In this document: one piece after another, positions 9,120 to 15,692 of the stretch
Layout of the letters: each line of letters opens with the position of its first letter
Numbering within the stretch: position 1 is the first letter of the stretch
Source of the DNA: Acidobacteriaceae bacterium
GTDB lineage: Bacteria; Acidobacteriota; Terriglobia; Terriglobales; SbA1
Length of the DNA stretch: 36,675 bases
NCBI GenBank assembly: GCA_003136335.1
Contig: PLEA01000266.1
Coordinates: forward strand, 422-37,096
Reading direction: 5' to 3'
The notes under the pieces: generated by a model
Seen by the model: the letters and a program-made list of their open reading frames with translations, nothing else
Databases searched by the model: none
What the model was told of the DNA's origin: nothing
Translations under genes and position numbers: made by a program

Positions 9120-11021
9120 TCATCGCTTCGATCCCAAGCGCAGGAGTTCTTCGCGCAGGCGAGGATGTTGCTGGGTCAAGCGCAGGTAGCGCATTTCGTT
9201 GGGACCGGCTTGCGCGCGGATGATCTTGATTGCGTCCTGTTTTTCTTGCGGCGACCAGCGGCGCAGATTGGGAATCAGCGCCAGCACCAGCGACCAATTC
9301 TCGAAGGCTTGGCGTTCCGCCGGATTCCAGCGGGGAAAGTTGACGTTTAATGCGCGGCTGACTTCTGCCACCGATGCGCGGCGGAGGCGCGCGCTGTCGC
9401 CCGCGAACTCGCTTGCCATGCGGCGATTTACGCGCAGGCCGAGATTGCGCGTGGAAAACGTGTCCCAGCGTCCCCCAGCGGCTAAAGCCGAAGTCGAGAA
9501 GGCAATTTTTTCGGCACGACTGGAAGTCGTGCCCTTTCCAAGACCGACTCGGTCCACCTCGTAGAACACGTGCGCTTCGGCGAGGCGCTTCAGTATTTTC
9601 TTCGGCGAGCGGTATTGCGGATTCGCGGCGATCTTCTGCTCTTCCCTTCTGGCGAGTTGTTCCATATCTTTGTCGCCGGAGCGGAATCCCAGTTTGCGGT
9701 AGAACCAGAAAGCGCCAGAATCAATGGCTTCGTCGTTATTCTGTCCGATCTGATAAGGATAGACAGAGATCGTCGTCGCGCCGGTGAACGCGCAAAGACA
9801 GCACAGCGCCTGCGCATAAATCCACGCGGTTTCGCCCTGCCGGTAAGTGTAGAAAGTATTGAAGCCGACTTCAATCCATTCGCACAGACCGATGGCTTCG
9901 ACGTAGTTAATGGGAACGCCGTTCTTGAGGGTGAATCCGGCGACGTAAGCGCGCAGCGGCAGTCGGCGCGCTGCAGGCAGATTCCAGAAATACATGACGA
10001 TGCCGCGATCAAGCGTTACTCGCACAACTGAACTCGGATCGCCAAGCGTCGTGCCGTACAGTTCGCGGTAGCGCACGACCATCACTTCACGGATCGCGTG
10101 CATGACGGACTCGCCTTCGCGGCGCGACAGTTTCGTGAATGTCCCCTCAGCAGCTAAAGCCGAAGTCGAGAAGGCGGTTTTGTCGGCACGACTTGAAGTC
10201 GTGCCCCTCCCAACGACTCGGCTTTTTTCGGTACGACGTGGAACGAGCTGTGCGAGTTCGTCGGCGAGCGAGACCTGGCTGCGCGCAATCAGCGGCTCGC
10301 TGTGATAATAGAACTGCCGCGGTCGGTTCCAATTGCGGGTGCGCGCGAGTTTGAGATTCTTGAGATGCCAGCGCAGTGGAAGGCGCAGCGCGTCATAAAG
10401 TTCGGCACGATCGCGTGCGTGTTCTTCGCCGACGTCTAATTGCTCGAATCGGCTGATCAGCCATTCGACGTCTCGCTCACGGCCTCTTGCCGGATCGAGC
10501 CATCGCCGCCACGGAATGTTGGCTTCCACGTCCGCATCTTCCGCTAGCAGCGGAATGAAGCGCAGCCAAGTCGATCCCATCGCGCGTTCGTCTTCGTAAT
10601 CATCCCATGCGATCTCGATGTTGCGCGGGATGCGGCGTGCCAGCCAGCGCGCCGCCTCGAAATTCAGGCTGTCTTGCATCGTAGTGCCCGCGACCCCAGA
10701 TGTGTCGAAGTCGTCGAAGGCCGACATGTTGCCGCCGAGTTCGCCAAGTTTTTCGGTTCGCTCGTGGAACGTGTTCAGCAGTCTTTCGATCCGCGGGACG
10801 ATCGCTGCCGACTGCGGGAAGGCGCGGAGAAAGAGCAGCACCTCGTGAAGGCGGATAAGAGATTTGGCGTCGCGGAAGTTGTGACTGGAGAGTTGATCGA
10901 GCAGGACTTGTATTTCTGAGGCTGCGCCTCGGCCGAAGCGGCTCTTAGCGGCCTCAAGGCTGGCGAGCAGCGCGTCGAGGGTTGGAGGCATGTGGATTCC
11001 GGGATGGTCAGTGTAACGCAT
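9120..11021 (-). CDS. Unknown protein containing two in-frame palindromic-repeat insertions
   Basis: A 633-residue protein I do not recognise. It has no signal peptide or clear transmembrane helix and is rich in Arg, Trp and Tyr. The central part (about 330-460, including LGDPSSVVRVTLDRGIVMYF, GLCEWIEVGFNTFYTYRQGE and AFWFYRKLGFRSGDKD) looks like a compact globular domain; the last motif recalls the end of acyltransferase folds, but I would not assign one. Two segments, residues about 267-293 and 490-517, are encoded by copies of an interspersed DNA repeat and share the peptide GTTSSRA(D/E)K(T/I)AFSTSALAA. Both read through without a stop. The start may be 11021 or the ATG at 10991 (MPPTLDALLASLEAAK); neither has a strong ribosome-binding site. 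Confidence 0.75.
   Translation of the reverse strand: MRYTDHPGIHMPPTLDALLASLEAAKSRFGRGAASEIQVLLDQLSSHNFRDAKSLIRLHEVLLFLRAFPQSAAIVPRIERLLNTFHERTEKLGELGGNMSAFDDFDTSGVAGTTMQDSLNFEAARWLARRIPRNIEIAWDDYEDERAMGSTWLRFIPLLAEDADVEANIPWRRWLDPARGRERDVEWLISRFEQLDVGEEHARDRAELYDALRLPLRWHLKNLKLARTRNWNRPRQFYYHSEPLIARSQVSLADELAQLVPRRTEKSRVVGRGTTSSRADKTAFSTSALAAEGTFTKLSRREGESVMHAIREVMVVRYRELYGTTLGDPSSVVRVTLDRGIVMYFWNLPAARRLPLRAYVAGFTLKNGVPINYVEAIGLCEWIEVGFNTFYTYRQGETAWIYAQALCCLCAFTGATTISVYPYQIGQNNDEAIDSGAFWFYRKLGFRSGDKDMEQLARREEQKIAANPQYRSPKKILKRLAEAHVFYEVDRVGLGKGTTSSRAEKIAFSTSALAAGGRWDTFSTRNLGLRVNRRMASEFAGDSARLRRASVAEVSRALNVNFPRWNPAERQAFENWSLVLALIPNLRRWSPQEKQDAIKIIRAQAGPNEMRYLRLTQQHPRLREELLRLGSKR
9472..9552. 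repeat. Palindromic repeat, copy A, inside a coding sequence
   Basis: It contains a small inverted repeat CGGCT-AA-AGCCG, a spacer GAAGTCGAGAAGGC, and a perfect 9-bp inverted repeat GGCACGACT / AGTCGTGCC (9513-9521 and 9525-9533). It ends with CCTTTCCAAGACCGACTCGG. On the minus strand it encodes GTTSSRAEKIAFSTSALAA in frame with the host gene. Confidence 0.9.
10143..10221. repeat. Palindromic repeat, copy B, inside the same coding sequence
   Basis: It aligns with copy A over its whole length with only a few substitutions and one two-base gap near the end. The core inverted repeat GGCACGACT / AGTCGTGCC is identical (10185-10193 and 10197-10205). It lies in the same orientation and reading frame as copy A and encodes GTTSSRADKTAFSTSALAA. 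Confidence 0.9.
10222..10252. repeat. Degenerate half-copy next to repeat B
   Basis: Immediately after copy B, the sequence TTTTTTCGG-TACGACGTGGAA resembles TTTTTTCGG-CACGACTGGAA of copy A. On the minus strand it encodes RRTEKS, echoing SRAEK of the full copies. It may be an older, decayed tandem insertion. Confidence 0.45.
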
Positions 11022-11101
11022 TCGAAGCTATATTCCCTGAAATGTGTCTCTGAAGAAGAAAGGACAACGAAACTCCGCGACAATCGCGAAGAAACATAAA
11101 T

Positions 11102-12022
11102 TCATTTCATCCTGCGACTAGCGACCAGAAGTTGTGTCCAGGGCTGATCGTCAAGCCGACCGATCTGTACTACGGGATGTCCCTTGGTGGAGTCGTGAAT
11201 AAATTGACCGTTACCGATGTACATTCCGGTGTGCGTGATGGCTTTCGCCGAGGAGCCAAAGAAGAGCAGATCGCCAGGCTGGAGAGCTTTGCGGTCTACG
11301 GGAATCACGCCCGTCCACGCGGCTTGCTTGTCGGCATCGCGAGGCATATTGATGCCGCGCGACCGCATCAGCATCTGCGTGAAACCGGAGCAATCGTAGC
11401 CAAAGCTCGAACTCCCACCCCATAAGTACGGAATACCCAGGAATCGCTTGGCTAGTTCGATGGATTCGGGAATGGACAACGGCTTTGGGTCAGCGACGAC
11501 GTCGCCCGACTGAACCCATGCGCTGCTCTTGTCCGGAAGACGCACCTGCAGCCAGCCGTCGTGACTTCCCTTCCCCTGGGCTTTCTTCGCATCTTGTCCG
11601 GCCTCGTCTGGGATCACCACAAGGCGCGTCTCGAAAGGAATTGTGACAACCGGCTTGTGACGCGTGACCTCGGGCTCGCGATAAATATTGGCGAAAAGAC
11701 TTTCCACCTGGACGATGACTCCGGAAGTTGCGTAGCCCGTGCCGTTCTGGATCAGTCGGAGGTGGCGACTCGGTATCCATCCTTTATAGCGATCCGCGGT
11801 TTGAATTCTGGACCATTCTCCGCGAGCGGTTAGCAGCGTCACGTTGCTGCCGTAGATGGCTTGAGAGACGACATCCGTTTTGTCGCTGGGACCAGAGTAC
11901 ATATTGGCGACGGGGACCACGACGATGTGCGTGCTGTTAGCGGCGAAGATGACCGGGACGTACAGGATCGCGAGAAGCGCGATTTGAACACGGAGAACAT
12001 GGCGGCTGCGAATCATTTGCAT
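11102..12022 (-). CDS. Secreted SH3-domain NlpC/P60 cysteine peptidase
   Basis: A peptidoglycan hydrolase of 306 residues, probably cleaving gamma-D-Glu to diamino-acid bonds in stem peptides, in the periplasm. A signal peptide covers about residues 9-28 (LRVQIALLAILYVPVIFAA). Two SH3-like domains (about 32-92 and 100-175) contain the usual GEWSRIQT and GWLQVRLPD signatures. The NlpC/P60 domain (about 185-306) has catalytic Cys211 in GYDCSGFTQ, His264 in ITHTGMYIG and the third polar residue His276 in FIHDST. The domain order matches YkfC-type dipeptidyl peptidases VI used in murein recycling. An alternative start at residue 3 would change nothing important. The upstream neighbour is tRNA-Gln. 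Confidence 0.93.
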   Translation of the reverse strand: MQMIRSRHVLRVQIALLAILYVPVIFAANSTHIVVVPVANMYSGPSDKTDVVSQAIYGSNVTLLTARGEWSRIQTADRYKGWIPSRHLRLIQNGTGYATSGVIVQVESLFANIYREPEVTRHKPVVTIPFETRLVVIPDEAGQDAKKAQGKGSHDGWLQVRLPDKSSAWVQSGDVVADPKPLSIPESIELAKRFLGIPYLWGGSSSFGYDCSGFTQMLMRSRGINMPRDADKQAAWTGVIPVDRKALQPGDLLFFGSSAKAITHTGMYIGNGQFIHDSTKGHPVVQIGRLDDQPWTQLLVASRRMK

Positions 12023-12107
12023 GAGTGGAGTTGCAGGTCTTTGAAGTGTCCGAAGAAAACCGTCATTGGCTTCTGGCTTCCTCGGAGTGAAATGGTAGCG
12101 GAAAGAT

Positions 12108-12182
12108 TGGCTGCCCCCCAGGGATTCGAACCCCGATAACCTGCTCCAGAGGCAGGTGTCCTAGCCGTTGAACGAGGGGGCA
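12108..12182 (-). tRNA. tRNA-Gln (anticodon CUG)
   Basis: Cloverleaf on the minus strand: acceptor TGCCCCC pairs with GGGGGCA; the anticodon stem CCTGC/GCAGG encloses loop CTCTGGA, giving anticodon CTG; the T-loop is TTCGAAT. The discriminator is G73, as in typical bacterial tRNA-Gln, and the 3' CCA is encoded at 12108-12110. Confidence 0.95.
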
Positions 12183-12340
12183 GTTTCTTAGCAGAACCGA
12201 TGCTTGTGAACCCGCTTTGATTTTATGGTTGAAAGCGAGGCGCGGTCAACCGAAACCGGGTGGCTATATTTTGCGTCCTGGTTGGTGCTTCTCGTGAAGC
12301 GGTAGAATCGAATGATCACCCTATCTTGTGAGGAGCAGCC

Positions 12341-12949
12341 ATGGTCACCGCCCTCGATTCCATCAGTCCCGCCACGGATTATGCTGAGATGGCGCGCCGT
12401 CCTTTGGAGGCTGAACAGTGCGCGCTGGTTGTCATCGATATTCAGGAGAAGCTGCTGCCGCCGATTTTTCTGAAGGAACAACTGGTGCGGAATGCGCAGC
12501 TTTTGATTCGCGCGGCTGGGATCCTGAAAATTCCGGCGCTGGTCAGCACGCAGTATGCGAAGGGATTGGGCGGAACGGTGCCGGAGGTCGCTTCCCTGCT
12601 GACGGGGACGGAAGCGATCGACAAAACATTATTTTCATGCTTCGGCAGCGACGTGTTTTGCAGAGTGCTCAAGCGGCTTCCGGGCAAGCGCAACACTCTG
12701 CTGCTGTGCGGGATGGAGAGCCACATCTGCGTGACGCAGACGGCGCTGGGGGCGTTGCGTGAGGGATATTTGGTACACGTGGCGTCGGATGCGGTGAGTT
12801 CGAGGACGGAGTGGAATTGGAAGATTGGGCTGGAACGCATGCGGGCCGCGGGCGCGGTAATTTCGTCGACCGAGATGATGATTTATGAATTGATGCGGTC
12901 TTCGTCCTCGGCGGCATTCAAGGAGTTGTTGCCGCATTTGAAGGCGTGA
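12341..12949 (+). CDS. Isochorismatase-family cysteine hydrolase
   Basis: A cytosolic hydrolase of 202 residues with the nicotinamidase/isochorismatase fold. The catalytic triad is visible: Asp33 in LVVIDIQEK, Lys95 in IDKTLFSC and the nucleophile Cys130 in GMESHICV, with the expected cis-peptide region GME before it. The SHICVTQTALGAL and VASDAVSSR segments match the YcaC-like subgroup, whose physiological substrate is generally unknown. An aggag sequence a few bases upstream of the ATG at 12341 supports the start. It stands alone between tRNA-Gln and a repeat, so the substrate cannot be inferred; true nicotinamidase activity is less likely because the metal-binding His residues of PncA are not evident. 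Confidence 0.9.
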   Translation: MVTALDSISPATDYAEMARRPLEAEQCALVVIDIQEKLLPPIFLKEQLVRNAQLLIRAAGILKIPALVSTQYAKGLGGTVPEVASLLTGTEAIDKTLFSCFGSDVFCRVLKRLPGKRNTLLLCGMESHICVTQTALGALREGYLVHVASDAVSSRTEWNWKIGLERMRAAGAVISSTEMMIYELMRSSSSAAFKELLPHLKA

Positions 12950-12973
12950 GTCCCGAAATCCGGGTCGTGGATT

Positions 12974-13066
12974 TTCTTTCGCCCCTCCGGGGCTGGTTCC
13001 CCATTCGCTATCGCTTACCCACGGCTTGCGCCGGTGGGCTGCATTCTTTCGCCGCTCCGCGGCTGC
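12974..13066. repeat. Composite intergenic repeat with hairpins
   Basis: Two near-identical units, TTTCTTTCGCCCCTCCGGGG (from 12974) and ATTCTTTCGCCGCTCCGCGG (from about 13044), flank an imperfect inverted repeat CCCACGGCTTGCGCCGGTGGG (13018-13038). It lies between convergent genes, where hairpins could help end transcription from both sides. Confidence 0.7.
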
Positions 13067-13078
13067 AATATGTGAAAG

Positions 13079-14038
13079 CTACTCCTCTTTCTTCTTCACG
13101 CGCACAACCGTAATTTTGGCGAAGCCTTCATCGAACGCTGGCGCCTTCAGCTTGGCAGCCATGCGGCGCATGATGTCTTCCGGGACGACGCGATCGCGAC
13201 GCTGATGGCGCTCGACGCAGACTTCCAGCGGAACGTCGAAAAATACGGCGTGAACTTCGTAGTTGTAATCCTTGGCGAGTTTGATCCAGTGCTGGCGCTC
13301 CTGCGGAGTGAGGTTGGTGGCGTCGACATAATTCATGGGACGCTTGGCGATGAGGCGGGCTTTGAGCATGGAGCGCAGGTTGGAGAACACGAGATCCTGA
13401 AAGCGCTGTTCGCGGACGTCGTCAAACAGAAGCGACCGGACCATGTCGCTGGAGAGCGGGACCACATTGTGGCGCTTGAACCAGGAACTTTTGCCGGAAC
13501 CGGGGAGTCCGATGGCGAGGACGACGATGCCTTTGGGCGGACGAGGCGCGGCCGCTGACACGACAGCAGGAATCTGCGGGGCATGCGGCGAAGCTTGGGC
13601 TTCGGGCTCGGCCCTTTCGGGCGCACCTTCTTCGGAGCCCACTTCGACTCCTTGAACAGGGACGATCCCCTTCGCAGCGGCGGGACTGAAGGCCTGGGCG
13701 ACGGCTTGCTCGCGACCACGCCCGCCTCGGCCTCGTCCACCACGACGGCGACGGCCGCGTCCACGCTGGCCTTCTCCGCGAGCGCCTGGCTGGCGGGGTT
13801 GCTCGGTGGCGTTCGCGGACTCTTCGGGAGCGGGCTGCGCTTCAAACTCAGGTTCGGAGGCGGCCGGTATTTCAGCCGCGTTGTGGCTAGACTCAAAATG
13901 GCTGGACTCGCGCGCTGTGCTGGGAGCTTGCTCCGCATCGAAATATGCCGGCTGCAGTGGCGGAGGCGCCGGCTGACTTCCCGGCTCCGGGACTTTCTTC
14001 TTACGGCGCTGTAATCGATCTTTCATCCATTTGCGCAT
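13079..14038 (-). CDS. P-loop kinase (polynucleotide kinase / zeta-toxin-like) with RG-rich N-terminal region
   Basis: About 319 residues. The N-terminal half is low complexity and highly basic, with Pro-rich and acidic stretches and a dense Arg-Gly tract (GRGRRRRGGRGRGGRG). The C-terminal domain (about 167-319) is a P-loop kinase: Walker A GLPGSGKS at 177-184, LSSDMVRSLLFDD following as in polynucleotide-kinase-like enzymes, NYVDATNLTPQERQHW, and an arginine-rich lid CVERHQRRDRVVPEDIMRRM. This arrangement matches the ATP-binding domain of T4 Pnk-type 5'-kinases, so RNA or nucleotide phosphorylation is a reasonable guess. The start is uncertain: 14038 (MRKWMKDRLQRRKKK) or 14026. Sequence further upstream is intergenic repeat. 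RG tracts commonly bind RNA. Confidence 0.8.
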   Translation of the reverse strand: MRKWMKDRLQRRKKKVPEPGSQPAPPPLQPAYFDAEQAPSTARESSHFESSHNAAEIPAASEPEFEAQPAPEESANATEQPRQPGARGEGQRGRGRRRRGGRGRGGRGREQAVAQAFSPAAAKGIVPVQGVEVGSEEGAPERAEPEAQASPHAPQIPAVVSAAAPRPPKGIVVLAIGLPGSGKSSWFKRHNVVPLSSDMVRSLLFDDVREQRFQDLVFSNLRSMLKARLIAKRPMNYVDATNLTPQERQHWIKLAKDYNYEVHAVFFDVPLEVCVERHQRRDRVVPEDIMRRMAAKLKAPAFDEGFAKITVVRVKKKEE

Positions 14039-14133
14039 GTTCAGGCTTGTAACACAGATGACGGGACTGGAGCAATCGGCCCGGGCAGGTCGCGCACTAG
14101 ATGTCGCGATCGAAAACCTGGGTTCTTCCGCCC

Positions 14134-14163
14134 CTCGCGTTCGCTCGGAGGTCGGAATGACAA
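14134..14163. repeat. Short dispersed repeat, copy 2
   Basis: It ends in gtcggaatgacaa like the segment at 8656-8684 and sits in the divergent promoter region between the P-loop kinase and the PPOX gene. Longer open frames on both strands start inside it, which is why I moved both gene starts away from it. Confidence 0.45.
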
Positions 14164-14198
14164 TTTTTGTTGATAGAACTAGCCTTGCGCATTCTAAG

Positions 14199-14570
14199 AT
14201 GAAGCTTATGCCGAGCCAGATTTCCGCGTCCATTCACGGTCAGAAATATATTTCCCTAACAACGTTTCGCAAAACCGGAGTGGGCGTCGCTACTCCGGTG
14301 TGGTTTGGAGAAGAAGACGGCAAGCTCTATGTGATGACGCGCAGCGACATGGGGAAGACGAAACGGATCCGCAACAATCCGCAGGTGCGCATGGCACCGT
14401 GCACGATGCGTGGAACTGTGACGGGAGCGGAGATTGCGGCGACAGCGCGCATTTTGCCGCCGGAGGAACACGAGCGGGCGCGGCAGGCGATCAATCGAAA
14501 GTATTGGGCGGCACGGATTCCGTTGTTGTGGTGGAGGACGGATACGTATTTGGAGTTGAGCTTTGGGTAA
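14199..14570 (+). CDS. PPOX-class (split-barrel) F420- or flavin-dependent oxidoreductase
   Basis: About 123 residues from the ATG at 14199 (a second ATG lies at 14208). The sequence follows the pyridoxamine-phosphate-oxidase-like split barrel: KYISLTTFRKTGVGVATPVW, GKLYVMTRSDMGKTKRIRNN, PQVRMAPCTMRGTVTG, ending WWRTDTYLELSF. The TTFRK.G...TPVWF start and the K..RIRNNP.V segment are typical of the F420-dependent Rv2061-like subgroup. Such small enzymes usually form dimers and bind F420 or FMN at the dimer interface; the substrate is unknown. The gene is divergent from the P-loop kinase with about 160 bases between them. Upstream codons in the same frame come from a repeat and are not included. 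Confidence 0.85.
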   Translation: MKLMPSQISASIHGQKYISLTTFRKTGVGVATPVWFGEEDGKLYVMTRSDMGKTKRIRNNPQVRMAPCTMRGTVTGAEIAATARILPPEEHERARQAINRKYWAARIPLLWWRTDTYLELSFG

Positions 14571-14752
14571 GTCAGGTAGCCGGTCGTCAAGTATGGGGAT
14601 GAATTTGGCGGAGCGGCGGCCGGCGCCCATCGATAGAATCACGGTGGCACTCGCGGTTATGAACGACGAAGTGTCCCGACTAGACGATTGTGTTCGGAAG
14701 GTTGAAGGGGAGCCTGTGATTGAGATCGCAGTTCCGGTGTGTAGGGCAGGTC

Positions 14753-14814
14753 TGACATATCTTCCATTATATGTCATATCTATAGTTTAATGACATATAC
14801 GTAATAATATGTCA
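14753..14814. promoter_or_regulatory. Two identical operator-like palindromes upstream of the toxin-antitoxin pair
   Basis: TGACATAT-N8-ATATGTCA occurs twice: arms at 14753-14760 and 14769-14776, and again at 14791-14798 and 14807-14814. The two are 38 bases apart (start to start). The second extends to 10-bp arms (AATGACATAT / ATATGTCATT). The AT-rich stretch includes -10-like sequences and ends 18 bases before the antitoxin ATG. This is the expected place for autorepression by an AbrB-type antitoxin or its toxin complex. Confidence 0.8.
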
Positions 14815-14832
14815 TTTACCGGGAGGTGTGGT

Positions 14833-15084
14833 ATGGAGACGGAAGCTCGGTTGCGGATCAATGAAAACGGCCGTGTCGTAATTCCGGCCGCTTTTCGCAA
14901 AGCGCTCGGGATCAATCCGGGTGACGAGGTCATCTTGCGGCTGGAGGATGATGAACTGCGGATAACGACCATGAAACGGCGTATCGAGCGGGCACAGCGT
15001 CACGCCCGGCAGTATGTGAAGCCGGGCGTCTCGCTCGTTGACGAACTGATCGCCGAGCGACGCGAGGCTGCCAAGCGTGAATAG
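14833..15084 (+). CDS. AbrB/SpoVT-type antitoxin (VapB/MazE-like)
   Basis: 83 residues from the ATG at 14833, chosen because GGGAGG at 14821-14826 is well spaced and because an earlier ATG at 14809 lies inside the operator palindrome. The N-terminal swapped-hairpin DNA-binding domain reads [20 protein letters not shown] and [20 protein letters not shown] (about residues 6-45). The helical C-terminus ([33 protein letters not shown]) should wrap the toxin. It overlaps the PIN-domain gene by eight bases. Predicted role: neutralise the toxin and, alone or with it, repress the operon at the two upstream palindromes. Confidence in the fold is high; the operator assignment is inferred. Confidence 0.92.
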   Translation: METEARLRINENGRVVIPAAFRKALGINPGDEVILRLEDDELRITTMKRRIERAQRHARQYVKPGVSLVDELIAERREAAKRE

Positions 15085-15466
15085 GGTGGTGGTGCTCGAT
15101 GGTTCCGTCATCCTGGCTGTCATTCACCAAGAGCGAGGTTTTGAGAAAGTTACAGCCAATTTGCTGGCTCGAGCGATTATTAGCACGGTCAACCTCGCTG
15201 AGGTACAGAGCAAGTTGGTGAGTTCAGGATGGTCCCCTAAGGAGGCGTGGGAAGATGCCACGAGTCTCGTTCAGGATGTCCTGCCTTTTACCGCGGGTCA
15301 TGTCCACGTCGTCGGAAACCTGATTATGGAGACACGTTCTTTTGGTTTGTCGCTGGCCGACCGTGCTTGTTTAGCCCTGGGGCTCGACTTGAAAGCGCCC
15401 GTCTATACGGCTGACAGATCATGGAAGAACTTGAAATTGGATTTGCAAGTCCACGTGATTCGGTAA
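15077..15466 (+). CDS. PIN-domain ribonuclease toxin (VapC-like)
   Basis: 129 residues starting at the GTG at 15077, overlapping the antitoxin gene by eight bases, as in translationally coupled toxin-antitoxin pairs. The four acidic PIN active-site residues are present: Asp8 in VVVLDGS, Glu42 in [11 protein letters not shown], Asp95 in [12 protein letters not shown] and Asp113 in VYTADRSW. These bind Mg or Mn for RNA cleavage; VapC enzymes cut initiator tRNA, other tRNAs or the sarcin-ricin loop in species studied. The target here cannot be told from sequence. The intact catalytic set and antitoxin overlap suggest a functional pair. Other in-frame GTG codons shortly downstream could also serve as starts. 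Confidence 0.92.
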   Translation: MNRVVVLDGSVILAVIHQERGFEKVTANLLARAIISTVNLAEVQSKLVSSGWSPKEAWEDATSLVQDVLPFTAGHVHVVGNLIMETRSFGLSLADRACLALGLDLKAPVYTADRSWKNLKLDLQVHVIR

Positions 15467-15692
15467 ATGATCTTTCGAGCGAACGGCGTCGCAAAGTGGC
15501 ACGCCGTCCCGGCGACAGTCCGCGCCGAGAGTGAGACGCCACTCGGGACAACCGGCTAGGAGCCGGCGCTACAGTACGCGTTCTTCCGGCCTGAAGATCA
15601 CACCGTGGGGCCTCTGACCTCAGCCCTGAGCCCTGTGACAGGCTACCGTTCGAGAACAATTCTGCCCCCATTGGCCGGCGTTTTGAGCAAGA

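Noticed and set aside
14039..14233. Longer starts for the P-loop kinase (minus) and the PPOX protein (plus)
   Set aside because: The extra codons fall in an intergenic repeat copy and match no family N-terminus; the conserved parts begin near 14038 and 14199.
14809..14832. ATG at 14809 as the antitoxin start
   Set aside because: It lies inside the second operator palindrome and has no ribosome-binding site; the ATG at 14833 has GGGAGG at good spacing.
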